64,000 bases of DNA from Streptomyces violaceusniger (GTDB lineage Bacteria > Actinomycetota > Actinomycetes > Streptomycetales > Streptomycetaceae): the NCBI GenBank assembly GCA_005405945.1, contig BJHW01000001.1, positions 5,084,001-5,148,000 of the forward strand. Reading direction: 5' to 3'. The notes below the pieces were generated by a model that ran no database searches, was not told the DNA's origin, and saw only the letters and a program-made list of their open reading frames with translations. A program made the position numbers and the translations under genes. This document shows positions 38,997-47,911 of this stretch, piece after piece; the stretch's first letter is position 1, and every line of letters begins with the position of its first letter.

Positions 38997-39439
38997 TCAG
39001 CCCCCGCGCCCAAGGTGCTTGTCAATCCTCTGATTCAGGGCGTCCGCACGCTCGTCCAACTCCTGCTGAGTCGGGGGCTTGGGCGCGTCTTGCTGTGCCT
39101 CCTGCGGTTGGGCTGGAGGCTCGATCGCGCTCACCGCGAGATCCCCGAGGCTCGCTGCCGCTCGTGCCGGAGGACGTACAACGGCACTGGGTCGGTGTCC
39201 CAAGCGATCGGGAAACGGCCTTCAGCCGGGATACGCGGGAGCTGAAGCGTGGGCGTGTCTGCGTTACAGACAGGCACGCAGGCCGGGCGGGTACGGGCAC
39301 GGCACCGGGTGCCGGTGCGAACCTTGAGGTATCGGCTGTCCGATGGCGACCGGTGGCGGAGAATAACCTCCGCAGCCACGGCCTCATGGATCGGGCGATA
39401 CGCTCTCTCATGTTGACGCTCCTTCGCAGCGTTGGCCAT
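38997..39439 (-). CDS. Hypothetical element protein, one-base frameshift
   Basis: About 147 residues if corrected. It starts MANAAKERQHERAYRPIHEA at ATG 39439, continues through two CxxC-like positions (ACVPVC) and is interrupted after VLRHERQRAS at CCCC 39143-39146. One added base restores GDLAVSAIEPPAQPQEAQQD and a charged tail (QQELDERADALNQRIDKHLG). No family recognised. It is divergent from the TPR regulator at 39577, suggesting this regulator controls the leftward cargo genes. Confidence 0.5.
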
Positions 39440-39576
39440 GCCCCGGACCGGTCGCACGGTTGCGGGGGTCCTTCTCGCTCTAGGCAACCGCTCCACTACG
39501 CATCGCGGTACCGTGGCAAGAGCGGCAGTTTTTAAGAGCTTTAAGCGCCTGCTTTAGCTGGGGAGTTGAGCGTGTC

Positions 39577-40917
39577 GTGAGTGAGCGGGAGCCGAACGAG
39601 GGTCTGGAACGGCTGTTTCGAGAGACCGGGTGGACGCTGCGGCAGCTCGTCCAGGAGGTCAACCGCATTGGCACCGAACGCGGAACGCCACAGAAGTACC
39701 GGGAGCCGTCTGCCCATCAGTGGCTTAAGGGGCACATGCCGAAAGAGGCTGCCCGACCGCTGATCTTGGAGGCGTTCGCCCGGAAGCTGGGCCGACCGAT
39801 CACGCACGCTGAGGCAGGGTTCCCCCTGCCTGCCAACGAGTCGAACGCACGCCTGAGTACCGTTGAGGCGTTGATCGACTTGGGGAGGCAGGACATGGAC
39901 CCTTCGCGCCGCAGCGTCCTTGGCGTGAGCCTCTTCTCTGTCGCGTTGACTGTGCCCAACTGGCCGGAGGTTGTAGGCCGGATGGAAGCCATTCAGACAG
40001 GGCAAGTGCAGCGCATAGGAATGCCTGACGTCCATACAGTCGTGGCCATGACCGAACGGATCTCAGAGCTTGATGATCAATTCGGTGGCCGACACGCACG
40101 CCCCATGGCCGCAGCATTCCTTGTCAATACGGTAGCTCCGTACCTTCGGGCCGACGCCACAGAAGAAGTCCGTAAAGCAATGATGTCGGCTGCGTCGGAC
40201 CTGTGTTACCTCACCGGATACATGGCCGTGGATGAAGGGGTTCACGGACTGGCTCAAAAGTATTACTTGAAGGCTTTGGAGTTGGCTGGAGCCTCAGAGG
40301 ATCACCTGACTTTCTGCACTACGCTGCGAGGGATGAGCGTTCAGGCAGTTGATCTGGGGCATGGCAGGGCCGCGATGAGGCTTGCCGATGCCGCTGCTGC
40401 CGCATCCCCCAAAGCCGGTCCCAGGATGCGAGCATTTCTTGCTGGCCAACAGGCACACGCTTCGGCGCAGATTGGCGAAAAAACTAAGGCGCTCATGTAC
40501 CTTCGGGAAGCCGAAATCGCTATGGATAAGGCCGAGTCTCAGCAGAAAGCATTTGGATCGTATGATCCGGCGGCCTTGAACTATCACACCAGTCAGGTTC
40601 GTTACGAGCTTGGTGATGTAACTGGTGCAGTCGAAGCAATGAAGCAGTCAGACCGATTGAGGTATGACGTCTATCGGCGCACTCGCGTCAAGGAGCGGGC
40701 CATTCTAGCCGAACGGCAAATCGCTATTGGGCATGTGGAGGCAGCATGCGCCACTTGGCACAGCGCGCTTGACGACTACCCGCTAGTCCAATCAGGGAGG
40801 GCTGATCAGCGAATGCAAAGCATGCTGAAACTGATCAAACCGCACCTAAAGAATCATGCCGCCCGCGACCTGAATGACCGCGCACGAATGGTTATGCCTG
40901 CCTCGCTGCTGGTCTGA
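39577..40917 (+). CDS. TPR-containing transcriptional regulator of the element
   Basis: 446 residues. The N-terminus has a Cro/C1-like helix-turn-helix region (TLRQLVQEVNRIGTERG, then SAHQWLKGHMP). Residues 105-125 contain RRSVLGVSLFSVALTVP, which mimics a Tat signal and is typical of this streptomycete family. The rest is tetratricopeptide-like helices (YYLKALELAGASEDH, AEIAMDKAESQQKAFGSYDP). It resembles NsdA-like regulators. GTG 39577 is the start. A terminator follows at 40930. G+C drops clearly in its second half, consistent with transfer. Confidence 0.75.
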   Translation: MSEREPNEGLERLFRETGWTLRQLVQEVNRIGTERGTPQKYREPSAHQWLKGHMPKEAARPLILEAFARKLGRPITHAEAGFPLPANESNARLSTVEALIDLGRQDMDPSRRSVLGVSLFSVALTVPNWPEVVGRMEAIQTGQVQRIGMPDVHTVVAMTERISELDDQFGGRHARPMAAAFLVNTVAPYLRADATEEVRKAMMSAASDLCYLTGYMAVDEGVHGLAQKYYLKALELAGASEDHLTFCTTLRGMSVQAVDLGHGRAAMRLADAAAAASPKAGPRMRAFLAGQQAHASAQIGEKTKALMYLREAEIAMDKAESQQKAFGSYDPAALNYHTSQVRYELGDVTGAVEAMKQSDRLRYDVYRRTRVKERAILAERQIAIGHVEAACATWHSALDDYPLVQSGRADQRMQSMLKLIKPHLKNHAARDLNDRARMVMPASLLV

Positions 40918-40929
40918 GAAATGCGCGTA

Positions 40930-40965
40930 CCCCGACCGGATAACTCCGGGCGGGGCACTTTTTTT
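40930..40965 (+). terminator. Intrinsic terminator after the TPR regulator
   Basis: CCCCG-A-CCGG pairs with CCGG-G-CGGGG around loop ATAACT, followed by CAC and seven T residues. One of very few classic T-run terminators in the window. Confidence 0.88.
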
Positions 40966-41153
40966 GGTTGGTTAGAGGAGATCACGGAAGGGGTTGTTGG
41001 ATCGGTTGGGAGGGCGGGCCGCTTTACGGGCTGGGCAGTACGGGCATCGGCGACCAGTCGGAGGCGGGGCCGCTCGGCTCGGACGACTGTGGGCGCATCC
41101 GCTTCCCCATTTTCCTCACTCTCTGGCTGCGTCACAGAGTGACAGGAACTGTC

Positions 41154-41330
41154 GTGACGGACAAGCGTCCCGAGACGATCCGAAGCCACCTAAAAGAGGC
41201 TCGGAAACGGGACCTGCTCACCACCGTGCCAGGCAAGGCCGGGGGGCAACTCACCACCAAGGCAAGAGAGATCACGAACGGTGAGTACCTGGACAGAGTG
41301 ACTGCTCACTTGATGGGCGAACAGCACTAA
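41154..41330 (+). CDS. Short HTH-like fragment upstream of the integrase
   Basis: 58 residues from GTG 41154. KRPETIRSHLKEARKRDLLT followed by a Gly-rich turn and QLTTKAREITNGEYLDRVTA looks like a winged-helix recognition helix and wing. Upstream in the same frame there is no sensible domain start, so it may be a truncated regulator or excisionase-like protein. It ends 16 bases before the integrase start, so co-expression is likely. Confidence 0.45.
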   Translation: MTDKRPETIRSHLKEARKRDLLTTVPGKAGGQLTTKAREITNGEYLDRVTAHLMGEQH

Positions 41331-41346
41331 CAGCCAAGGGGGGCAA

Positions 41347-42522
41347 GTGGCAAGGGCATGGGTTGCGCGGTCTAAGGACGACCCGAAGAAGTGGACTACT
41401 TACTGGTACGACCCGGACGGCAAACAGCGGCAGAAGACGTTCGAGACCAAGAAGCGAGCCGACGACCAGCGCAAGCGCAAGGAACAAGAACTCGACGCCG
41501 GGACCTACCTGGACGACAGGCTGGGTAAGCAGCCGGTGACGGCGGTATGGGAGCAGTGGACGAATCAGAGGAAGCTGGAGAACAGCACCAAGAAGCAGTA
41601 CCGGTCGATCCTCAACACGACCATTGAGCCGTTCTTCAAGGCGCGTTCTATCGTGTCCGTCAAGGTCGCTGACGTTGAGCAGTGGCTCTTGTGGATGGAG
41701 CAGGACCGGAAGCTGTCCACTCGCACACGGCGTCAGCGGTTTTCGTTCTTCTCCGGGATGATGGACTGGGCTGTCGCCAACGAGATCATCGGCCGGAACC
41801 CGTGCAAGAAGGTCAAGGGCGCGGGCAGTCGCGCCAAGGAGATCCGGGAGCACAAGAGCACCGCTCGACGGCTTACGACGCGGGAAGTCCTGGCGATGCT
41901 GGATGCCGCCCCTTCGCGTTACCGCGCGATGCTGTGGCTCATGGCCGGATGCGGCCTGCGGCTGGGTGAGGCGATGGCAGTGTCCCGCGACCAGATCGAC
42001 TTCAAGGGCGAGACGCTTCGCGTCGACTTCCAGATTGCAGAGGACGGAGACACCGAGTCGGGGAGGAACAGCGCGATCCAGCGTCGTCATATCAAGGCTC
42101 GGGACGAAGGCGAGCCAGGGCGTACCGTCCCCCTCCCGCCGAACGTCGCCTTCGAGCTTCGACGGCACATAAAGAACCACGGGGTATGGGGGCCTGAGAA
42201 GCTTCTCTTCCCTAACGTGACGCGAACTGGCTACCTCTACGCGTCGTACTTCTACCCGAAGATCTGGATGCAGGCTCTGGGCAAGGGACAGGTGGAGTAC
42301 TGCAAGGCTCACTCACTCCGGCACTACTATGGGTCACGGCTTCTGTACGCCGGAGTCCCCGAGAACGATGTGGCCGACTGGATGGGCCACAGCAGTACGG
42401 ACGTACTGAGGGAGCACTACCACTACATCTTCGAAGGGGCCGAGCAGCGCGGCCGGGCCGCCATCGCAACGATGCTGACGCCCGGCGCTGACGACCCCAC
42501 GGAGGCATCAGAGGTCGCCTGA
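41347..42522 (+). CDS. int: Site-specific tyrosine integrase
   Basis: 391 residues. An arm-binding N-terminal region (KWTTYWYDPDGKQRQKTFET), a SAM-like core-binding domain (residues about 60-150) and a catalytic domain. The catalytic set is visible: Arg in GCGLRLGEAMAVS, HSLRHYYGSRL (HxxR), DWMGHSSTDV (His) and the nucleophile in REHYHYIFEG. GTG 41347 is the start. It lies about 200 bases from the right attachment site, the usual position for the enzyme acting on it. Excision would also need a directionality factor, and none was identified with confidence. Confidence 0.93.
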   Translation: MARAWVARSKDDPKKWTTYWYDPDGKQRQKTFETKKRADDQRKRKEQELDAGTYLDDRLGKQPVTAVWEQWTNQRKLENSTKKQYRSILNTTIEPFFKARSIVSVKVADVEQWLLWMEQDRKLSTRTRRQRFSFFSGMMDWAVANEIIGRNPCKKVKGAGSRAKEIREHKSTARRLTTREVLAMLDAAPSRYRAMLWLMAGCGLRLGEAMAVSRDQIDFKGETLRVDFQIAEDGDTESGRNSAIQRRHIKARDEGEPGRTVPLPPNVAFELRRHIKNHGVWGPEKLLFPNVTRTGYLYASYFYPKIWMQALGKGQVEYCKAHSLRHYYGSRLLYAGVPENDVADWMGHSSTDVLREHYHYIFEGAEQRGRAAIATMLTPGADDPTEASEVA

Positions 42523-42536
42523 TCCGCGTACGACAA

Positions 42537-42563
42537 CAGCCCCCGGCCTTGCGCCGGGGGCTG
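42537..42563. terminator. Hairpin after the integrase gene
   Basis: CAGCCCCCGG and CCGGGGGCTG form a perfect 10-bp stem with a 7-base loop (CCTTGCG), followed by a weakly T-rich GCGCTGTT. Probably terminates integrase transcription. Confidence 0.75.
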
Positions 42564-42721
42564 CGCTGTTTACACAGGTCAGAGGCCGTTTCCAGCCCGG
42601 CATCTGCCCAGGATTTCCCCAGCATGACGCCCAGGAACGGGCCTGATCGGGCCGCAACGGACAGGAAGCCGTGACCGACTCGCCGGGCCGTCGAAACAGT
42701 GCCTGACCTGCGAAAACCCTG

Positions 42722-42778
42722 CTAGGGAAGGTTCCTGGCCATCACGATCCGCTGGACTTGGTTCGTGCCCTCATAAAT
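42722..42778. other. Right attachment segment with recoded gene tail
   Basis: The 19 terminal codons of the dehydrogenase, with eight synonymous changes relative to the copy at 36795. Codons are less GC-rich (ATT, TAT, ACG, CAA, AGG), suggesting that this copy came with the element. Longest exact blocks shared with the left copy are 8-11 bp. Confidence 0.7.
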
Positions 42779-43897
42779 CTGCGTGATCTTGGCGTCACGC
42801 ATCATCCGCTCGAGCGGGTAGTCGCGGGTGTAGCCGTAGCCGCCGAGCAGTTGGACGGCGTCCGTGGTGATCTCCATCGCGGCGTCGGAGGCGTAGCACT
42901 TGGCCGCGGCGCCGAAGAAGGTCAGGTCCTCCTTGCCGCCGCCGAGGGCCACCCGCTCGGACCGGGCCGCCGCCGCGTACGTGAGCTGCCGGGCGGCCTC
43001 CAGCTTCATCGCCATGTCGGCGAGCATGAACTGGACGCCCTGGAAGTCACCGATCGGCTTGCCGAACTGCTTGCGCTCCTGGACGTACCCCTTGGCGTAG
43101 TCGAGCGCGCCCTGGGCGATGCCGAGGGCCTGGGCGGCGATGGTGATCCGGGTGTGGTCGAGGGTCTTCATGGCGGTGGCGAAGCCGGTGCCCTCGGCGC
43201 CGATGATCCGGTCGGCGGGGATGCGGACGTTGTCGAGGTAGACCTCGCGGGTCGGCGAGCCCTTGATGCCGAGCTTCTTCTCCGGGGCGCCGAAGGAGAC
43301 GCCCGGGTCGGACTTCTCCACGACGAAGGCGGAGATGCCCTTGGAGCGCTTCTCGGGGTCGGTGACGGCCATCACCGTGTAGTACTCGGAGACCCCGGCG
43401 TTGGTGATCCAGCGCTTGACGCCGTTGAGCACGTAGAAGTCGCCGTCGCGGACCGCCTTGGTCTTCATCCCGGCCGCGTCCGAGCCCGCGTCCGGCTCGG
43501 AGAGGCAGTACGAGAACATCGCGTCGCCCTTGGCGAGCGGGGCCAGGTACTTCTTCTTCAGCTCCTCGGAGCCGGAGAGGATGACCGGCAGCGAGCCCAG
43601 CTTGTTGACCGCGGGGATCAGGGAGGAGGAGGCGCAGACCCGGGCGACCTCCTCGATGACGATCACGGTGGCCAGCGCGTCCGCGCCCGAGCCGCCGTAG
43701 GACTCGGGGACGTGCACCGCGTGGAGATCATTCGCGACCAGGGCGTCCAGCGCCTCCTGGGGGAAGCGGGCCTCCTCGTCGACCTCGGCGGCATAAGGGG
43801 CTATCTTCGCCTCGGCGAGAGAGCGGACGGCGTCCCGGAGCATGTCGTGCTCTTCGGACGGCCGGTACAGGTCGAAGTCGTTCACCGAGGACGCCAA
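42722..43897 (-). CDS. Acyl-CoA dehydrogenase
   Basis: About 391 residues. FAD enzyme oxidising acyl-CoA to the enoyl thioester. Motifs: CLSEPDAGSDAAGMKT, RWITNAGVSEYYTVMAV, GIKGSPTREVYLDNVRIPAD and the C-terminal VQLLGGYGYTRDYPLERMMR, whose neighbourhood holds the catalytic base in IYEGTNQVQR. The last 19 codons lie in the element's attachment site, yet the protein is intact. TTG 43897 with an upstream GGGGAG is preferred; GTG 43906 or GTG 43885 are alternatives. Divergent from the sugar dehydrogenase. Confidence 0.92.
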   Translation of the reverse strand: MASSVNDFDLYRPSEEHDMLRDAVRSLAEAKIAPYAAEVDEEARFPQEALDALVANDLHAVHVPESYGGSGADALATVIVIEEVARVCASSSLIPAVNKLGSLPVILSGSEELKKKYLAPLAKGDAMFSYCLSEPDAGSDAAGMKTKAVRDGDFYVLNGVKRWITNAGVSEYYTVMAVTDPEKRSKGISAFVVEKSDPGVSFGAPEKKLGIKGSPTREVYLDNVRIPADRIIGAEGTGFATAMKTLDHTRITIAAQALGIAQGALDYAKGYVQERKQFGKPIGDFQGVQFMLADMAMKLEAARQLTYAAAARSERVALGGGKEDLTFFGAAAKCYASDAAMEITTDAVQLLGGYGYTRDYPLERMMRDAKITQIYEGTNQVQRIVMARNLP

Positions 43898-44062
43898 GCC
43901 TCTCACTCCCCATAGAGCGCTAACTACCGTTAAGTAACTGAATTCTAGGGGTGACGCCTCGGTAGGTATACGTGAGTTACCTGACAGAGTCGGCTGAGCC
44001 CGTACCGCGGTCCCGACTATGCTCAGGCACCGCATCTGCGATCGACCGTTCTGGAGCACTGC

Positions 44063-45403
44063 ATGGCCCTCAAGATCACCGTGATCGGCACCGGCTACCT
44101 CGGCGCCACCCACGCAGCGGCCATGGCGGAGCTGGGCTTCGAGGTGCTGGGCCTCGACGTCGTACCCGAGAAGATCGCGATGCTCACCGAGGGCCGGGTG
44201 CCGATGTACGAGCCCGGGCTCGAGGAGCTGCTGCGGCGGCACACCGCGGGGATCGAGGGGGCCAGCGGGCGGCTGCGCTTCACCACCTCCTACGAGGAGG
44301 CCGGGGAGTTCGGCGACATCCACTTCATCTGTGTGAACACCCCGCAGAAGCACGGCGAGTACGCCTGTGACATGAGCTATGTGAACTCCGCGGTGGAGTC
44401 GCTGGCCCCGCATCTGCACCGCCCCGCTCTGGTCGTGGGCAAGTCCACGGTGCCGGTCGGCAGCGCCGACCTGCTCGCGGCCCGGCTGGCCGAGCTGGCC
44501 CCGGTGGGGGCGGACGCGGAACTCGCCTGGAACCCCGAGTTCCTGCGCGAGGGGTTCGCCGTCCAGGACACCCTGCACCCGGACCGGATCGTGGTCGGCG
44601 TCGCGGGCGACCGGGCCGAGAAGCTGCTCCGCGAGGTGTACCAGACGCCCATCGGCGAGGGCTCGCCCTTCGTGGTGACCGACTTCCCGACCGCCGAGCT
44701 GGTCAAGGTGGCGGCCAACTCCTTCCTGGCGACCAAGATCTCCTTCATCAACGCGATGGCCGAGGTCTGCGAGGCGGCGGGTGGCGATGTGGTCAAGCTC
44801 GCCGAGGCCATCGGCTACGACGAGCGCATCGGCAAGAAGTTCCTGCGGGCCGGGATCGGCTTCGGCGGCGGCTGTCTGCCGAAGGATATCCGGGCCTTCA
44901 TGGCGCGCGCCGGTGAGCTCGGCGCCGACCAGGCGCTGACCTTCCTCCGCGAGGTCGACTCGATCAACATGCGGCGCCGCGGCCATATGGTCGAGCTGGC
45001 CCGCGAGGCCGTCGGCGGCGCCTTCCTGGGCAAGCGGGTCGCGGTGCTGGGTGCGACCTTCAAGCCGGACTCCGACGACGTCCGCGACTCCCCAGCGCTC
45101 AATGTGGCCGGTCAGATACAGCTTCAGGGCGCCCAGGTGACCGTCTTCGACCCCAAGGGCATGGAGAACGCCCGGGCGCTCTTCCCGACCCTCGCCTACG
45201 CGGCGACCGCGGCCGAGGCGGCGGCGGGCGCTCATGCGGTGCTGCACCTCACCGAGTGGCGCGAGTTCCGGGAGCTGGACCCGGCGAGCCTCGGCGCGGT
45301 CGTCGCCGAGCGCCGCATCCTCGACGGGCGCAACGCGCTGGACCCCGACGTCTGGCGCGACGCGGGGTGGACGTACCGGGCGCTTGGGCGCCCTATGGCG
45401 TGA
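44063..45403 (+). CDS. UDP-glucose/GDP-mannose dehydrogenase family protein
   Basis: 446 residues. NAD-dependent oxidation of a nucleotide sugar to its uronic acid, probably UDP-glucose to UDP-glucuronate. The Rossmann start is ITVIGTGYLGATHAAAMAEL, the catalytic Cys is in GFGGGCLPKDIRAFMARAG, and LGATFKPDSDDVRDSPALNV opens the C-terminal UDP-binding domain. ATG 44063. Near an envelope locus this could supply acidic sugars for wall polymers. Substrate choice is inferred. Confidence 0.9.
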   Translation: MALKITVIGTGYLGATHAAAMAELGFEVLGLDVVPEKIAMLTEGRVPMYEPGLEELLRRHTAGIEGASGRLRFTTSYEEAGEFGDIHFICVNTPQKHGEYACDMSYVNSAVESLAPHLHRPALVVGKSTVPVGSADLLAARLAELAPVGADAELAWNPEFLREGFAVQDTLHPDRIVVGVAGDRAEKLLREVYQTPIGEGSPFVVTDFPTAELVKVAANSFLATKISFINAMAEVCEAAGGDVVKLAEAIGYDERIGKKFLRAGIGFGGGCLPKDIRAFMARAGELGADQALTFLREVDSINMRRRGHMVELAREAVGGAFLGKRVAVLGATFKPDSDDVRDSPALNVAGQIQLQGAQVTVFDPKGMENARALFPTLAYAATAAEAAAGAHAVLHLTEWREFRELDPASLGAVVAERRILDGRNALDPDVWRDAGWTYRALGRPMA

Positions 45404-45411
45404 GGCTGCAA

Positions 45412-45541
45412 GGCTCTTCGTTCGGCGGGGCCGGTGTGAGGCTCTTCGTTCGGCGGGTCTGGTGTAAGTCTCGCCGTTCGACGGGGCCGGTGTGACGCTC
45501 CCCGTTTGACGGCCCGGTGTGAGGCTCGCCGTTTGACGGGG
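45412..45541. repeat. About five degenerate 32-33-bp tandem repeats
   Basis: Units built around GGTGTGAGGCTC, a CGTTCGGCGGGG-like core and a CCGGTGTG junction repeat between the dehydrogenase stop and the VOC gene. Copies diverge from TTCGTTCG to CCGTTTGA. No coding sense. Confidence 0.6.
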
Positions 45542-45580
45542 CCCGTTCGGTCAACCCGGGACGGGACCCGAGGAGGAGCC

Positions 45581-45949
45581 ATGGCCATCGCCAAGCTGAT
45601 CGTCACCGCCGTCGACTGCCCCGACCCCACCGCGCTCGCCCGCTTCTACCAGCAGGTGCTGGGCGGTGAGATCAAGAACGAGGGGAAGCCCTGGGTCGAT
45701 CTCCACCTGCCCGACGGGGCACGGCTGGCCTTCCAGGAGGCGCCCGGCTTCGTCGCGCCGAGCTGGCCGTCGGCGAAGGAGTCGCAGCAGCTGCACTTCG
45801 ATCTGCGGGTGACCGATATGGCGGAGGCGCAGGAGCGGGTGCTGGCGCTCGGGGCCCGGGCGCTGGACCTCGACGACGACGGCGGCAAGCGGGACTTCCG
45901 CGTCTTCGCCGACCCGGCGGGGCACCCCTTCTGCCTGATCCATCCCTGA
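45581..45949 (+). CDS. VOC family protein (glyoxalase/dioxygenase fold)
   Basis: 122 residues with the paired beta-alpha-beta-beta-beta modules of the VOC superfamily: IVTAVDCPDPTALARFYQQV at the start and FRVFADPAGHPFCLIHP at the end, with possible metal ligands His and Glu in LHFDLRV and the first strand. Catalytic partner and substrate cannot be assigned. ATG 45581 has a strong AGGAGGAG site. Convergent with the M19 dipeptidase. Confidence 0.87.
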   Translation: MAIAKLIVTAVDCPDPTALARFYQQVLGGEIKNEGKPWVDLHLPDGARLAFQEAPGFVAPSWPSAKESQQLHFDLRVTDMAEAQERVLALGARALDLDDDGGKRDFRVFADPAGHPFCLIHP

Positions 45950-45960
45950 CCCATCCCGCA

Positions 45961-47154
<1,194 letters not shown>

Positions 47155-47232
47155 GCTTGTAGTTTCGTATGGGGCGCGGTGGAAGTCACGTGTTGGGGGG
47201 CGGGCGTGCGGTGGGGGCGCCTGCGGCGGGCT

Positions 47233-47386
47233 GAGCCCCACCCCGCCCCTTCCCGAAACCTGGGGCTCCGCCCCGGGCCCCGTTTCGGGGCTGCACCCCC
47301 GGGCCCCCGCCGGGGCTCCGCCCCGGACCCCGCTCCTCGAACTCCCCCAGCTACCGCTGGGAGGTGCCCCCTGGAGGGGCTTGGGC
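47233..47386. repeat. Dispersed GC-rich intergenic element, copy 4
   Basis: Carries the same core as copies 1-3 (CCCCGCCCCTTCCCGAAAC, GGGGCTCCGCCCC), in the same orientation relative to the window, plus a GGTGCCCCCTGGAGGGG end. Here it lies between tandem leftward genes rather than convergent ones. Confidence 0.6.
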
Positions 47387-47911
47387 TCAGTGGCCGAAGC
47401 CGAACGAGCCCGCCCCGTCCACCTTCGCGCGCAGGCGCTTGCCCTTCTCCGTGGCCTGGGCGTTGAGTTCGTTCTGGAACTCGCGCATCCGGGACTGGAG
47501 TCCGGCGTCGTGCGCGGCCAGGATCCGGGCGGCGAGCAGCCCCGCGTTGCGGGCGCCGGCCACGGAGACCGTGGCCACCGGGACTCCGGCGGGCATCTGG
47601 ACGATCGACAGCAGGGAGTCCATGCCGTCGAGGTACTTCAGCGGTACGGGCACCCCGATGACCGGCAGGGGGGTGACGGACGCGAGCATGCCCGGGAGGT
47701 GGGCGGCGCCGCCCGCGCCGGCGATGATCGCCTTGAGGCCGCGGTCCGCCGCGTTCTCGCCGTAGGCGACCATCTCGCGCGGCATGCGGTGTGCCGAGAC
47801 GACATCCACCTCGTACGGGACCTCGAACTCGTCGAGGGCCTTGGCCGCTTCTTCCATGACGGGCCAGTCGGAGTCGGAGCCCATGACGATGCCGATCACA
47901 GGAGCGCTCAT
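47387..47911 (-). CDS. purE: 5-(carboxyamino)imidazole ribonucleotide mutase
   Basis: 174 residues. Moves the carboxyl group of N5-CAIR to CAIR in purine synthesis. Start VIGIVMGSDSDWPVMEEAAK and the SAHRMPREM and GAGGAAHLPGMLAS loops are diagnostic. Its ATG overlaps the purK stop (ATGA), so it is the second gene of a coupled purK-purE pair. Confidence 0.96.
   Translation of the reverse strand: MSAPVIGIVMGSDSDWPVMEEAAKALDEFEVPYEVDVVSAHRMPREMVAYGENAADRGLKAIIAGAGGAAHLPGMLASVTPLPVIGVPVPLKYLDGMDSLLSIVQMPAGVPVATVSVAGARNAGLLAARILAAHDAGLQSRMREFQNELNAQATEKGKRLRAKVDGAGSFGFGH

Larger units (their letters stand above)
36852..42778. mobile_element. Integrated element of about 5.9 kb in the 3' end of an acyl-CoA dehydrogenase gene
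   Basis: Bounded by the two synonymous copies of the target gene tail (36795-36851 and 42722-42778), with a tyrosine integrase next to the right end. It carries a kinase-like gene, four small or medium genes, a TPR regulator, an HTH fragment and the integrase. No replication, transfer or phage structural genes were found, so it is either a trimmed remnant of an actinomycete integrative element or a satellite-like unit. Parts (especially 40.0-40.9 kb) have visibly lower G+C than the flanks. The exact crossover point is not resolved; the right edge of the repeats is most likely. Confidence 0.85.

Noticed and set aside
42722..45247. An 841-codon minus-strand frame covering the dehydrogenase and the sugar dehydrogenase gene
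   Set aside because: Only the part up to about 43906 resembles protein; the rest is antisense to a clear UDP-glucose dehydrogenase-type gene.
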